Of a stretch of DNA of 64,000 nucleotides, positions 27,002 through 36,793 are shown piece after piece. The translations under genes were made by a program, and so were the position numbers. Source of the stretch: Lachnoanaerobaculum sp. ICM7 (GTDB lineage: Bacteria > Bacillota > Clostridia > Lachnospirales > Lachnospiraceae); contig NZ_ALJL01000036.1 of assembly GCF_000287675.1 (NCBI RefSeq), positions 124,001 to 188,000 on the forward strand. The letters run 5' to 3'. The notes under the pieces are model-generated. The model had not been told where the DNA came from and did no database searches. It saw nothing but the letters and a program-made list of their open reading frames with translations. Numbering within the stretch: the stretch's first letter is position 1; each line of letters begins with the position of its first letter.

Positions 27002-28615
27002 ATGAGCAAGAAAAAAAAGAATGAATTTTTACGAAGTGTAAAAGATAGAGTAGAAACTATACAGGACATGGATAAAAGTAAAAAGATAATGGCCGGAGGA
27101 GTTATAGGTATAGTTGCCTTGGCGGCAATTATAGGTGTGTCTATGTCCGGGAAGAGTGCAAGAAGTGTTGTAACCGAAACAACTGCTTCTGTTGAGAGTT
27201 CAACTACAGCGGCCCCGGTTGCTGCGGCACAGGTAATGCCTATGGAGAAGGCCGGAAATGAATTTCCTTCACTTGGTATTGAAGTGGAAACGGAGGAGCC
27301 GAGACCTGAACTTTTGGAAGAGGGTGTACAGCACTCATATATAGAAAAGGTACAGGAAAGACTTATGCAGCTTGGCTTTATGGACAATGATGAGCCTACA
27401 AATTACTTCGGTGAGGTTACAAAAGCGGCCGTAATGATTTTCCAAAGACAAAACGGTCTTGCACAGGACGGTATTATCGGACCTTCAACATTACCTCTTT
27501 TGATGGACGAGAATGCAAAGCATTATGCGGCTAAGCTCGGTGATGTAGGTGAGGATGTAAAAAGAATACAGAATCGTCTGTATGAACTTGGATATCTGGC
27601 TTCTGCAGATATGATTACAGGTACATATGACGAGAAAACTCAGGAAGCCGCATTAAAACTCCAGCAGGTAAACTCTTTAAGTGAGGACGGTAAGGTCGGA
27701 AGCGAGACCATGAACCTCTTATATTCGGATGAGATAAAGGCAAATACACTTTCGCTTGGAGAGCATAGTGAGGTGGTACAAAATATTCAAAACAGACTGT
27801 TTGAGCTGGGTTATCTTACTACAAGACCTGACGGTACATATGGTAACGATACGGAGCTTGCCGTAAGAGTATTCCAGTCAAAGAATGACCTTGTAGTGGA
27901 CGGATACCTCGGGCCTTCTACAAGAGCTGTTATACTTTCAAGTGAAGCAAAGGCAAACGGTCTCGTCCTCGGTGATGAAAATGAGCAGGTTGCAAGACTT
28001 CAAAGTCTTCTTGCAAAGGCGGGATATTTAAATGAATCGAATGCTACAGGATATTTCGGAGAACTTACAGAATCTGCATTAAAGAGATTCCAAAGCAATA
28101 ACGGACTTTCTGCAGACGGTAGAGCAGGAGCACAGACATTTGCCAAGTTGAGTTCGGGAAATACAAACGGACCTTCAAGAAATGATTCTTCAAACGTTGG
28201 AAAGTCGGACAAAAAATCAAGTGGAGGAAGCTCAGGAGGCGGAGGCTCATACTCAGGTAGTGTAGGAAGTATGATAAGCATTGCTTCATCAAAAATCGGA
28301 AGTCCGTATGTATGGGGAGCAAAGGGATCAAACTCATTTGACTGCTCGGGATTTGTATACTGGGTTCTTAAGCAGATGGGAGTAGGACAGTCATATATTA
28401 CATCTTCGGGATGGAGAAATCCGGGAAGATATACAAGAATAAGTTCATTCTCAGATATACAGGCAGGAGATATCGTAGTAGTTTCAGGACATGTCGGTAT
28501 AGCTGCCGGAGGCGGCGAGATAATAGATGCTTCATCTTCAAGAGGTAGAGTAAAGAGAAGCAGCATGTCAAGCTGGTGGAGAAATAACTTTATAGTTGCT
28601 TGGAGAATATTCTAA
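27002..28615 (+). CDS. NlpC/P60 peptidoglycan hydrolase with four peptidoglycan-binding repeats
   Basis: The 537-residue exported protein has one N-terminal membrane helix (about residues 30-48). Four peptidoglycan-binding type 1 repeats lie at about 115-380 (each with a YxLGYL-like motif such as IQNRLYELGYL). A Ser/Gly linker at about 385-415 and a C-terminal NlpC/P60 domain follow. The catalytic Cys448 lies in FDCSGFVYW and the His497 in SGHVGIAAGG. It probably cuts gamma-D-glutamyl bonds in cell wall peptides. It lies 20 bases after rsmA and ends with a terminator. Confidence 0.9.
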   Translation: MSKKKKNEFLRSVKDRVETIQDMDKSKKIMAGGVIGIVALAAIIGVSMSGKSARSVVTETTASVESSTTAAPVAAAQVMPMEKAGNEFPSLGIEVETEEPRPELLEEGVQHSYIEKVQERLMQLGFMDNDEPTNYFGEVTKAAVMIFQRQNGLAQDGIIGPSTLPLLMDENAKHYAAKLGDVGEDVKRIQNRLYELGYLASADMITGTYDEKTQEAALKLQQVNSLSEDGKVGSETMNLLYSDEIKANTLSLGEHSEVVQNIQNRLFELGYLTTRPDGTYGNDTELAVRVFQSKNDLVVDGYLGPSTRAVILSSEAKANGLVLGDENEQVARLQSLLAKAGYLNESNATGYFGELTESALKRFQSNNGLSADGRAGAQTFAKLSSGNTNGPSRNDSSNVGKSDKKSSGGSSGGGGSYSGSVGSMISIASSKIGSPYVWGAKGSNSFDCSGFVYWVLKQMGVGQSYITSSGWRNPGRYTRISSFSDIQAGDIVVVSGHVGIAAGGGEIIDASSSRGRVKRSSMSSWWRNNFIVAWRIF

Positions 28616-28625
28616 TATTTAAATT

Positions 28626-28658
28626 AAAGTCTATGTCTGTTTAGGATATAGACTTTTT
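28626..28658 (+). terminator. Terminator after the NlpC/P60 gene
   Basis: AAAGTCTATGTC pairs with GATATAGACTTT (one G-T pair) and ends in a T tract. Confidence 0.8.
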
Positions 28659-28734
28659 TGTTGATTAATTTAGATTGTAAAAAAACTGCTCTAAATATAT
28701 AATATTTTTATAAAACATTGAAAGGAATAAGTAG

Positions 28735-29508
28735 ATGATTGATTATACCGAAGGTGCCGGCGTTCAATATCATATTGGCGTCGGCAAGGGTGATGTGGGA
28801 AAGTATGTAATACTTCCGGGAGATCCGAAAAGATGTGAAAAGATTGCCGCATATTTTGATGATGCAAAACTTGTGGCGGACAGCAGAGAGTATGTGACAT
28901 ATACAGGTTATTTGGACGGTGTAAAGGTTTCCGTAACTTCAACAGGTATCGGAGGACCTTCGTCGGCTATAGCACTTGAAGAGCTTGTAAGATGCGGTGC
29001 CGATACTTTTATAAGAGTAGGAACCTGTGGCGGAATGAAGCTTGATGTATGCGGTGGTGATTTGGTAATAGCTAACGGAGCTATAAGAATGGAAGGTACA
29101 AGTAAAGAGTATGCTCCTATAGAATTTCCTGCAGTGGCTGATTTTGATATAATTACCGCACTAAAGGAAGCGGCCGATAAACTGAAATACAAGTCACATA
29201 TAGGAGTTGTTCAGTGTAAGGATGCATTCTACGGTCAGCATGAACCTGAAAATAAGCCTGTAAGCTATGAACTTGTAAATAAATGGGAGGCTTGGCTAAG
29301 GCTTGGTACACTGGCTTCAGAGATGGAGTCTGCGGCATTGTTTACAGTGGCATCATATCTTGGTGTAAAGGTCGGATCGATATTTTTGGCAATTGCAAAT
29401 CAGGAGAGAGCAAAGGCAGGTCTTAGCAATGAGCAGGTACATGATACAAGTAAAGCTATTGAGACGGCTGTTGAAGCTATCAGAATACTTATAAAAAAGA
29501 GCAGTTAA
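28735..29508 (+). CDS. udp: Uridine phosphorylase-like nucleoside phosphorylase
   Basis: The 257-residue protein has the NP-I phosphorylase fold: [14 protein letters not shown] (phosphate site), [31 protein letters not shown] and the late [18 protein letters not shown] that binds the ribose. The pattern fits the uridine phosphorylase/UdP group, which splits uridine into uracil and ribose 1-phosphate. It stands before the large nucleoside operon but has its own spacing of about 130 bases. A GGAAT-type weak site precedes the ATG. Confidence 0.85.
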   Translation: MIDYTEGAGVQYHIGVGKGDVGKYVILPGDPKRCEKIAAYFDDAKLVADSREYVTYTGYLDGVKVSVTSTGIGGPSSAIALEELVRCGADTFIRVGTCGGMKLDVCGGDLVIANGAIRMEGTSKEYAPIEFPAVADFDIITALKEAADKLKYKSHIGVVQCKDAFYGQHEPENKPVSYELVNKWEAWLRLGTLASEMESAALFTVASYLGVKVGSIFLAIANQERAKAGLSNEQVHDTSKAIETAVEAIRILIKKSS

Positions 29509-29562
29509 AATAAACAGATTCAAAGATTAAATCTATTTAATATTACATTTAAATATAACAAC

Positions 29563-29591
29563 TTGATTACAAATAATTTATGATATATACT
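29563..29591 (+). promoter_or_regulatory. Promoter of the nucleoside operon
   Basis: TTGATT at 29563-29568 and TATACT at 29586-29591 are 17 bases apart, about 50 bases before the bmpA-like start, which has an AAGGAGG site. The surrounding 29509-29641 gap is very AT-rich, and no purine riboswitch motif is seen in it. Confidence 0.6.
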
Positions 29592-29641
29592 TAAAATGTT
29601 ATTCAAATATAATATTTATATTCGTTTTTAAGGAGGAAAAA

Positions 29642-30742
29642 ATGAAAAAAAGATTATTAGCTATCGGTATGGCGGCACTTATGGGATTTTCACTTGTTGC
29701 CTGTTCTTCAGGTTCAACTGAAAGCACAAAGGCTGAGAGCACTGAGAAGGCACAGGAGAGCAAGGACGGTGAAGAAAGTACTGCGGCCGAAGAGAAGAAG
29801 GCATCTACAGATTTAAAAATCGGTATGGTAACAGATGTCGGCGGTGTAAATGACGGATCATTCAACCAGTCAGCATGGGAAGGTCTTCAGAGAGCACAAA
29901 AGGAGCTTGGAATACAGGCAAAGTATCTTGAGTCAAAGACAGATGCCGATTATATTCCAAATATTGAAACATTGGTTGATGATGACTATGATCTTATCAT
30001 CTGTATCGGATACCAGTTGGCAGACGCTCTAAGAACAGAGGCGGAAGCAAATCCTGATAAGAAGTTTGCAATTGTAGATGACGCTTCAATCGAGCTTGAC
30101 AATGTTGCATGCCTTATGTTTGAACAGGCACAGGCATCATATCTCGTAGGATATATTGCAGGAAAGACAACAAAGACAAATACTACAGGTATTGTTATCG
30201 GTATGGCAACAGATGTTATGAACGAATTCGGATACGGATATCTTGCAGGTGTTAAGGATGCAAATCCCGATGCAAATATTTTACAGAACAATGTAAACAG
30301 CTTTGCGGATACAGGTGCAGGTAAGACAGCAGCAAACAACATGGTGGCAAATAATGCAGATGTTATTTTCCATGCGGCAGGCGGTACAGGACTTGGAGTT
30401 ATCGATGCGGCTAAGGAAGCGGGAATATGGGCTATCGGTGTTGACTCGGATCAGTCAAAGGTTGCTCCTAAGACAATTCTTACATCAGCTATGAAGAGAG
30501 TTGACAATGCAGTGTATGATGAGGCAAAGGCTGTACTTGACGGTGAATATAAGTCCGGAGTTAAGACTTATACATTAAAGGACGGCGGTGTTGATATAGC
30601 ACCTACAACAGACAATCTTCCTGAAGAACTTATTAAGGAAGTTGAAGATGTTAAGGCAAAGATTGTAGCAGGAGAAATAAAGGTTCCAAACAACAAGGCT
30701 GATTTTGAAGCCAAGTATGGTGATATCTACGAATTGGATTAA
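29642..30742 (+). CDS. BMP family nucleoside-binding lipoprotein
   Basis: The 366-residue protein starts with a lipoprotein signal (LVACSS, Cys about 21), then an acidic low-complexity linker and a BMP/Med (PnrA-like) binding domain: GMVTDVGGVNDGSFNQSAWEGL, IICIGYQLADALR, FAIVDDASIEL and VIFHAAGGTGLGVIDAAKE. These proteins bind purine or pyrimidine nucleosides outside the cell and feed an ABC importer, here the one encoded at 33274-36786. It heads the operon. Confidence 0.9.
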   Translation: MKKRLLAIGMAALMGFSLVACSSGSTESTKAESTEKAQESKDGEESTAAEEKKASTDLKIGMVTDVGGVNDGSFNQSAWEGLQRAQKELGIQAKYLESKTDADYIPNIETLVDDDYDLIICIGYQLADALRTEAEANPDKKFAIVDDASIELDNVACLMFEQAQASYLVGYIAGKTTKTNTTGIVIGMATDVMNEFGYGYLAGVKDANPDANILQNNVNSFADTGAGKTAANNMVANNADVIFHAAGGTGLGVIDAAKEAGIWAIGVDSDQSKVAPKTILTSAMKRVDNAVYDEAKAVLDGEYKSGVKTYTLKDGGVDIAPTTDNLPEELIKEVEDVKAKIVAGEIKVPNNKADFEAKYGDIYELD

Positions 30743-30762
30743 TTAATCTGTTTATTTTTAAA

Positions 30763-30781
30763 GGGCAGCACTGTGCTGCCC
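30763..30781. repeat. GC-rich palindrome after the BMP lipoprotein gene
   Basis: GGGCAGCACTGTGCTGCCC is an exact palindrome that can form a hairpin. It lies 20 bases behind the stop codon and abuts a second, longer palindrome. A T tract is absent, so it is not a plain terminator. It may lower expression of the downstream enzymes relative to the binding protein. Confidence 0.6.
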
Positions 30782-30822
30782 CCTTAAATATATCTACGAA
30801 TTTCGTAGGTATATTTAAGGGG
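30780..30822. repeat. 43-base near-perfect palindrome upstream of yjjI
   Basis: The two arms CCCCTTAAATATATCTACGA and TCGTAGGTATATTTAAGGGG match with one T-G pair around a tiny AT loop. Part of the left arm (ATATCTACGAATT at 30789-30801) repeats 13 bases from the end of the BMP lipoprotein coding sequence at 30723-30735. It sits between two genes of one operon, so it probably affects mRNA processing or stability. Confidence 0.65.
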
Positions 30823-30845
30823 ACACCCTTATAGAATGGAGTAAT

Positions 30846-32390
30846 ATGAGAGATATCAGTTTAGATAAGGTAAATGAAATAAGAGAGAGAATGCTTGAGA
30901 CTGTAAAGACTGCAAGCCTCACACATGAGCAAAAAGTAGCTACCATGGCAAACCATGCGGATTCACTTCTTGAAGTTTTGGACAAGCCGGAAGGACTTGA
31001 TGAGTTACTTGATGCCGAGATAGATAGTCAGTGTATATGTGATTTGTTTGAAGGACATGCTCCTATGAGACCTAGATACATAATACCTGATTATGCAAAG
31101 TTTATGAAGGAAGGAAGTAAGTTCCTTCAGCTTGATCCGCCGAAGGATTTATATGAAGCTTTGAATTCACTGCTTATTTTCTATCGCCATGTACCGAGTG
31201 TAACAAACTTTCCGGTATATGTGGGACAACTTGATGAATTGCTTGAGCCTTTTGTGCATGATGTGGACAGAGATCTGGCTAAGAAGATGATAAAGCTTTT
31301 CTTTATCAATATGGACAGAACTATTTTGGATTCATTTTCACATGCAAATATAGGTCCAAAGGACACTTTGGCGGGAAGATTGATACTTGAAGTTGAGGCC
31401 GAACTTGAGCAGGCGGTTCCAAATATCACACTTAAGTATGATCCTGAGATAACAAGTGATGAGTTTGCTCTTATGGGAATAAATACAGCACTTCACAGTG
31501 CAAAGCCTTCATTTGCAAACCATAAAATGTTTACAAGTGAGTTTGGCGAAAGATATGTTATTGCAAGTTGCTATAACGGCTTGCCTCTTGGTGGAGGTGC
31601 ATATACTCTTTCAAGATTGATTATAAAAAATATCGCAAAAAGAGCCAAGAACATAGAGGATTTCAAGATAAATACTTTGCCTTATGTAATGGATATTATG
31701 GCAAGATATATGGATGAAAGAATCAAGTTTGAAGTTGAAGAGAGCGGATTCTTTGAAAACAACTTCCTTGCGAAAGAAGACTTTATAAAGAGAGAGAGAT
31801 TCTCGGCAATGTTCGGTATGGTAGGTCTTGCAGAAGCTGTAAACATTCTTCTTGAGAAAGAAGGAATTGAAGGCAGATACGGACATAGTGAGGTTGCAGA
31901 CAAATTGGCTGTAGAAATAATGGATATTATAGATGAGTTTAATAAAAATCATTTCAATAAATACTGTGAAGTATCAGATTGTCATTTCCTCTTACATGCG
32001 CAGGTAGGAATTGCTACAGATGTTAATGTATCTCCGGGAACAAGAATTCCGATAGGTGAGGAGCCTGAGGATCTTATAGAGCATTTGAAGCATTGTAAGA
32101 AATTCCACAAGTACTTCCCTTCAGGTACAGGAGATATTTTCCCTATTGACCTTACAGTACATAAAAACCATGAGTATGTACTTGATATTATAAAGGGTGC
32201 AATGAAAGAAGATATAAGATATCTTTCATTCTATTCATCAGATTCGGATGTAATAAGAATTACAGGATATCTTGTAAAAAAATCGGAAATAAATAAGCTT
32301 GAAAAGGGTCAGAGTGTACTTCAGGATACTACAGCTCTCGGAATGGGAGCAAAACACAATTGTAAGATATTGGAGAGGAAAGTACGTTAG
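30846..32390 (+). CDS. yjjI: YjjI family glycyl radical enzyme
   Basis: The 514-residue protein has the layout of a glycyl radical enzyme. A candidate thiyl Cys lies at about 242 in VIASCYNGLPLGGGAY, and a C-terminal radical loop contains VIRITGYLV with Gly at about 474, 40 residues from the end. It matches the YjjI family, for which I know no established substrate. The partner activase yjjW starts on its last base. Linkage here to deoC, add, deoB and punA parallels E. coli, where yjjI and yjjW lie next to the deo genes. The GGAG site before the ATG is good. It is oxygen-sensitive by nature, in keeping with an anaerobe. Confidence 0.85.
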   Translation: MRDISLDKVNEIRERMLETVKTASLTHEQKVATMANHADSLLEVLDKPEGLDELLDAEIDSQCICDLFEGHAPMRPRYIIPDYAKFMKEGSKFLQLDPPKDLYEALNSLLIFYRHVPSVTNFPVYVGQLDELLEPFVHDVDRDLAKKMIKLFFINMDRTILDSFSHANIGPKDTLAGRLILEVEAELEQAVPNITLKYDPEITSDEFALMGINTALHSAKPSFANHKMFTSEFGERYVIASCYNGLPLGGGAYTLSRLIIKNIAKRAKNIEDFKINTLPYVMDIMARYMDERIKFEVEESGFFENNFLAKEDFIKRERFSAMFGMVGLAEAVNILLEKEGIEGRYGHSEVADKLAVEIMDIIDEFNKNHFNKYCEVSDCHFLLHAQVGIATDVNVSPGTRIPIGEEPEDLIEHLKHCKKFHKYFPSGTGDIFPIDLTVHKNHEYVLDIIKGAMKEDIRYLSFYSSDSDVIRITGYLVKKSEINKLEKGQSVLQDTTALGMGAKHNCKILERKVR

Positions 32391-33232
32391 TGTACAGTGC
32401 CGATATCAATAAGATAATACCGTTTAGCAGCGTGGACGGACCGGGAAACAGGACTGCGATATTTTTGCAAGGTTGTAATTTCAATTGCAAATACTGTCAC
32501 AATCCGGAAACCAGAAACCATTGCATTAATTGCATGGACTGTGTAGAGCCCTGCCCAAGCGCTGCTTTAAAAAATGAAAACGGTAAGGTTGTATTTTATC
32601 CTGAAAAATGTATAGGTTGTGATACCTGTATAAATATTTGTAAACATGGTGCTACACCGAGAATTGTAAGACTTACTTCAGAGCAGACATTTGAAAAGAT
32701 ATGTGAGAATGTTCCTTTTATAAGAGGAATAACATTTTCAGGCGGCGAATGTATGTTGTATCCTGATTTTATGAGAGAAGTTTTTACGCTTTGTAAAGAA
32801 AAAAACTTGGGTACATTGATAGACAGCAACGGAAGTGTGGATTTTGAAAAACATACAAAACTTTTGGAAGTCACAGACGGAGTAATGCTTGATATAAAGG
32901 CATATGACAGACAGGAACATATAAATGTAACCGATGTAAAAAATGATATCGTGTTAAAAAATGCGTTATTTTTGGCATCGGTAGGTAAACTCTTTGAAGT
33001 AAGAACTGTAATAGTACCTGAATTATTTGACTTTAGAAAGACTGTATTTGATACATCTGCGGCTTTGGCTCCTTTCCTGGTTAAGTCAAATATAAGATAT
33101 AAGCTTATTTCATATAGAGAAAACGGTGTAAGAAAAGAATATAGAAATTATAGAATGCCGACTGAAGAAGAGATGAATGAGGCTAAAGAAACAGCACAAA
33201 AAAACGGCTTTAAGGATATTGTAATTATATAG
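32390..33232 (+). CDS. yjjW: YjjW family glycyl radical enzyme activating protein
   Basis: The 280-residue radical SAM activase has the cluster motif GCNFNCKYC (Cys29, 33 and 36). An inserted ferredoxin-like segment follows with two further cysteine sets (CINCMDCVEPC and CIGCDTCINIC), as in PFL-activase relatives that carry extra 4Fe-4S clusters, and then GITFSGGECMLYP. It would use SAM to place the radical on the glycine of YjjI. It starts at a GTG overlapping the yjjI stop by one base, with GGAGAGG upstream, showing translational coupling. Confidence 0.88.
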   Translation: MYSADINKIIPFSSVDGPGNRTAIFLQGCNFNCKYCHNPETRNHCINCMDCVEPCPSAALKNENGKVVFYPEKCIGCDTCINICKHGATPRIVRLTSEQTFEKICENVPFIRGITFSGGECMLYPDFMREVFTLCKEKNLGTLIDSNGSVDFEKHTKLLEVTDGVMLDIKAYDRQEHINVTDVKNDIVLKNALFLASVGKLFEVRTVIVPELFDFRKTVFDTSAALAPFLVKSNIRYKLISYRENGVRKEYRNYRMPTEEEMNEAKETAQKNGFKDIVII

Positions 33233-33273
33233 CAAAAGCAGTATCAGAAGCCTTTATAGGACAAGGAGGGAAA

Positions 33274-34791
33274 ATGGACGTAGCTGTCAAGATGCAGGAT
33301 ATAGTCAAGAAATTCGGCGACTTTGTTGCTAATGACGGTATCAACCTAACTGTAAAAAAAGGAGAAGTTCATGCCATTTTAGGTGAGAACGGTGCCGGAA
33401 AATCTACACTTATGAATATTTTATACGGTTTATACCATCCTACATCAGGAAAAATATTCATTGACGGAAAAGAAACCGCTATAGGTACTCCACAAAAGGC
33501 AATTGATTTGGGAATAGGAATGGTACACCAGCATTTCATGTTGATACCTCCTTTTACAGTTACCGAAAATATTGCACTTGGTATGGAAGATACAAAGGGC
33601 GTTGTTTTGGATTTGAAAAAGTCAAGAGAAAAGATTGTAGAACTGTCAAAGAAATACGGATTGTCGGTAGACCCCGATGCCAAGATAGAAGATATTTCCG
33701 TAGGTATGCAACAAAGAGTAGAGATAATAAAAGTTTTGTACAGAGGTGCAAACACTTTAATACTTGACGAGCCGACAGCTTCACTTACTCCACAAGAGAT
33801 AGTTGAGCTTATGGATATAATAAAGAGTCTTACAAAAGACGGCAAATCTGTAATTCTTATCACACATAAGTTAAAGGAAATAAAGGCTTGTGCGGATTCC
33901 TGTACTATTATCAGACATGGAAAATATATAGATACTGTTGATGTAAAAGTAACAAGTGAAAGTGAGCTTGCTGCCATGATGGTAGGAAGAGATGTTTCAT
34001 TTACTGTTGAAAAAGAAAAGAGAGTGCCCGGAGAAGTAGTTCTTGAAGTTAAAGATCTCTGTGCCAAAGACTATAGAAAGGTAGATATTCTTAAGTCCTT
34101 AAGCCTTAATGTAAGAAGAGGTGAAATAGTCGGTATTGCCGGTGTAGACGGCAACGGACAGTCTGAGCTTGTAGAGATACTTACAGGGCTTAAAAAAGCC
34201 GAGTCGGGTAGTGTAAGCATACTTGGAAAAGATGCTTTTAATGTTACACCAAGACGGAGTTTTGAAATGGGTATTACAAGTATACCTGAAGACAGACAAA
34301 AACATGGCCTTGTACTGGATTTCACAGTTGCGGAAAATCTTATTTTGCAAAACTTTGAAAAAGAGCCTTTTTCAAAGAGCGGAATATTAAATGATAAAAA
34401 TATAGAAGCACATGCAAAAAAACTTATAGAAAAGTTTGATATAAGACCGAATGACAGTGCGAAAAAAGCTGCAAAGACATTATCAGGAGGAAATCAGCAA
34501 AAGGTTATAATTGCGAGAGAGGTTACAAACGACTCGGATCTTTTGATTGCGGTAAACCCTACCAGAGGTCTGGATGTAGGAGCTATTGAGTTTGTTCACA
34601 GATACCTGGTTGAACAAAGAAATAAAGATAAGGCGGTATTGCTGGTATCTTTCGAGCTTGATGAGATAATGAATCTTTCAGACAGAATAGAGGTAATTTT
34701 TGACGGACAGATAACAGGAGAGGTTCTTGGCGAGGATGCCGATGAGAAAGAGCTTGGACTTTTGATGGCAGGAGGAAAAAAGGATGAGTAG
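33274..34791 (+). CDS. Nucleoside ABC transporter ATP-binding protein
   Basis: The 505-residue protein has two ABC domains in tandem, as in sugar and BMP-type nucleoside importers (RbsA/NupO-like). Domain 1 has Walker A GENGAGKST, signature SVGMQQRVEI and Walker B LILDEPTASL. Domain 2 has a degenerate Walker A GVDGNGQSEL, signature SGGNQQKVI and VNPTRGLDVG in place of the usual Walker B acid stretch, also typical for the family. It energises the two permeases that follow. AAGGAGGG precedes the ATG. Confidence 0.92.
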   Translation: MDVAVKMQDIVKKFGDFVANDGINLTVKKGEVHAILGENGAGKSTLMNILYGLYHPTSGKIFIDGKETAIGTPQKAIDLGIGMVHQHFMLIPPFTVTENIALGMEDTKGVVLDLKKSREKIVELSKKYGLSVDPDAKIEDISVGMQQRVEIIKVLYRGANTLILDEPTASLTPQEIVELMDIIKSLTKDGKSVILITHKLKEIKACADSCTIIRHGKYIDTVDVKVTSESELAAMMVGRDVSFTVEKEKRVPGEVVLEVKDLCAKDYRKVDILKSLSLNVRRGEIVGIAGVDGNGQSELVEILTGLKKAESGSVSILGKDAFNVTPRRSFEMGITSIPEDRQKHGLVLDFTVAENLILQNFEKEPFSKSGILNDKNIEAHAKKLIEKFDIRPNDSAKKAAKTLSGGNQQKVIIAREVTNDSDLLIAVNPTRGLDVGAIEFVHRYLVEQRNKDKAVLLVSFELDEIMNLSDRIEVIFDGQITGEVLGEDADEKELGLLMAGGKKDE

Positions 34792-35851
34792 GAAAAATAA
34801 TATACTTTCAAGCAACGCTTTTTATACTCTTATATCAATAGTCATAGGCTTTATTGTAGGTGCTATACTTTTAAGTATTGCAAAAATCAATCCTTTGGAC
34901 GCGTATAAACAGCTATTTAACGGTGTTTTCGGTAAGCCCAAATTTATGGTCTGGTGTTTGATTTATGCGGCACCGCTTATATTTACAGGGCTTAGCGTAG
35001 CATTTTCATTTAAAACGGGTGTTTTTAATATAGGTGCGGAGGGACAATTTGTAGTCGGATCGCTCACAGCCTGCGTTTTAGGTATACTTGTGAAGGCTCC
35101 GGCAATTATTCATGTTCCGCTTTGCTTTATAGGTGCGGCGCTTGCAGGCGGTATCTGGGGAGCAATAGTAGGAGTTTTGAAGATCAAAAAAGGAGTAAAT
35201 GAAGTTTTATCCTATATTATGTTTAACTGGATAGCTTTCTATTTATCAAACTTTGTTGTAAATCTAAGTATCATCCATAAAGACGGTGGTGGAGAGGCAA
35301 CAAAGGATATAGCGGCAACAGCAAGAATTTTGGCTCCTAAATCAATTATAGCGGCTACAGGCGCGTCAGCTGCAAACTACGGTTTTATTCTTGCAATAAT
35401 ATTTGCTGTAATAGTATGGTTTATCATAAACAGAACAACTCTGGGATTTAAGCTTAGGGCTGTAGGTTTCAGTAATACGGCTGCACAGTATGCGGGTATT
35501 GATACGGGAAAATCATTCCTTACGGCAATGGCATTTTCAGGTGCATTGGCAGGTATCGGAGGTGCCGTACAGCTTATGGGTATGAGTGGAAGAATTTCAC
35601 AGTTCTCAGGGCAGGAAGGATACGGCTTTCAGGGTATTACAGTGGCACTTATAGCTTCATCAAATCCGATTGCATGTATTTTTGCCGGAATATTCTACGG
35701 CGCAATGAAATACGGCGGTGGTAAACTCTCTTTGGTAAATGCTCCGGCTGAGGTGGTAGATATCATAATGGGTATTATCATTTTGTTTATAGCAATATCA
35801 AGCCTCTTTAAAAATATATTCTTAAATCATGGAAAGAAGGGAGCGGTATAA
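34784..35851 (+). CDS. Nucleoside ABC transporter permease (NupP-like)
   Basis: The 355-residue membrane protein, with about nine to ten helices, has the BPD_transp_2 pattern: FKTGVFNIGAEGQFVVG, KKGVNEVLSYIMFNWIAFYL, FKLRAVGFSNTAAQYAGID and FQGITVALIASSNPIACI. It is one half of the importer channel. It overlaps the ATPase gene by 8 bases and the second permease gene by one base. Confidence 0.9.
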   Translation: MSRKNNILSSNAFYTLISIVIGFIVGAILLSIAKINPLDAYKQLFNGVFGKPKFMVWCLIYAAPLIFTGLSVAFSFKTGVFNIGAEGQFVVGSLTACVLGILVKAPAIIHVPLCFIGAALAGGIWGAIVGVLKIKKGVNEVLSYIMFNWIAFYLSNFVVNLSIIHKDGGGEATKDIAATARILAPKSIIAATGASAANYGFILAIIFAVIVWFIINRTTLGFKLRAVGFSNTAAQYAGIDTGKSFLTAMAFSGALAGIGGAVQLMGMSGRISQFSGQEGYGFQGITVALIASSNPIACIFAGIFYGAMKYGGGKLSLVNAPAEVVDIIMGIIILFIAISSLFKNIFLNHGKKGAV

Positions 35852-36786
35852 TGGAAGTTTTAATAAGGAATTTAGGTCTTCTTATAAATGCAATATTGAT
35901 AGCAACACCACCTCTTCTTTTGGCGGCGCTCGGATCATGCTTTTCTGAGAGAAGCGGTGTGGTAAACATCGGTATAGAAGGTATGATGACAATCGGTGCA
36001 TTCATGGGTGCATGTGTGGCATATTTTAGCGGCAACGGTTGGTTAGGATTTTTTGTAGGCGGACTTAGCGGCGCCGTTCTTGGAGTTATACATGCAATTG
36101 CATGTATACAGTTTGGAGCGGATCAGACTATATCAGGTACCGCGATAAACTTTATAGGACCCGGACTTGCTGTGTTTTTATGTAAGGCGATATTTGACAA
36201 TTCATCAGATTCACCGGCACTTGACACAGCTGCAAAGCTTCCAAAAATGTTTGAAGGTGTGTTTAAGTCAGGTTCATTCGGCTATAATGTTTTTTCCACT
36301 TATTCAGTGGCGTATTTAAGCTTTTTATTGGTTTTGGTAGTGTGGTTTGTATTCTATAAAACAAAGTTCGGAATGCATTTAAGAGCTGTCGGAGAGCATC
36401 CACAGGCTTGCGCAACTCTTGGAGTTAATGTATATCTGACAAGATATATCTGTGTTATACTTTCAGGCTTTCTTGCAGGACTTGGAGGAGCATTCGTTAC
36501 ACTTGCAACTGTAAGTCAGTTCAGACCTGCGGTAATAGTAGGTCAGGGATTTATTGCGATTGCGGCGGTAATCTTCGGTAAGTTTAAACCGCAGGGAGCA
36601 TTTAAGGCATGTTTACTTTTCGGACTTTGTAACGGTATAAAGGCACTGCTTGGAGCAGGTAATGCTGTTTCACCGAATTTAGTTTCAATGATTCCATATG
36701 TAGTAACAATTCTTGCACTTGTGTTTGTAGTAGGAAGTACAAGAGTACCGGCTGCAAATGGTAAGCCTTTCTTAAAGGCTAGATAG
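35851..36786 (+). CDS. Nucleoside ABC transporter permease (NupQ-like)
   Basis: The 311-residue second permease of the importer has [58 protein letters not shown] and [17 protein letters not shown], all typical of the smaller BMP-linked permease. It is translationally coupled to the first. deoC follows 7 bases later. Confidence 0.9.
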   Translation: MEVLIRNLGLLINAILIATPPLLLAALGSCFSERSGVVNIGIEGMMTIGAFMGACVAYFSGNGWLGFFVGGLSGAVLGVIHAIACIQFGADQTISGTAINFIGPGLAVFLCKAIFDNSSDSPALDTAAKLPKMFEGVFKSGSFGYNVFSTYSVAYLSFLLVLVVWFVFYKTKFGMHLRAVGEHPQACATLGVNVYLTRYICVILSGFLAGLGGAFVTLATVSQFRPAVIVGQGFIAIAAVIFGKFKPQGAFKACLLFGLCNGIKALLGAGNAVSPNLVSMIPYVVTILALVFVVGSTRVPAANGKPFLKAR

Positions 36787-36793
36787 GGGGATT

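Noticed and set aside
28000-28566. 188-codon minus-strand frame inside the NlpC/P60 gene
   Set aside because: It is an antisense shadow; the plus strand encodes conserved NlpC/P60 motifs.
29509-29641. Purine riboswitch before the nucleoside operon
   Set aside because: The gap is short, AT-only in large part, and lacks the conserved loops of purine riboswitches.
33369-34067. 232-codon minus-strand frame inside the nucleoside ABC ATPase gene
   Set aside because: It is an antisense shadow of the conserved ATPase domain, without a start site.
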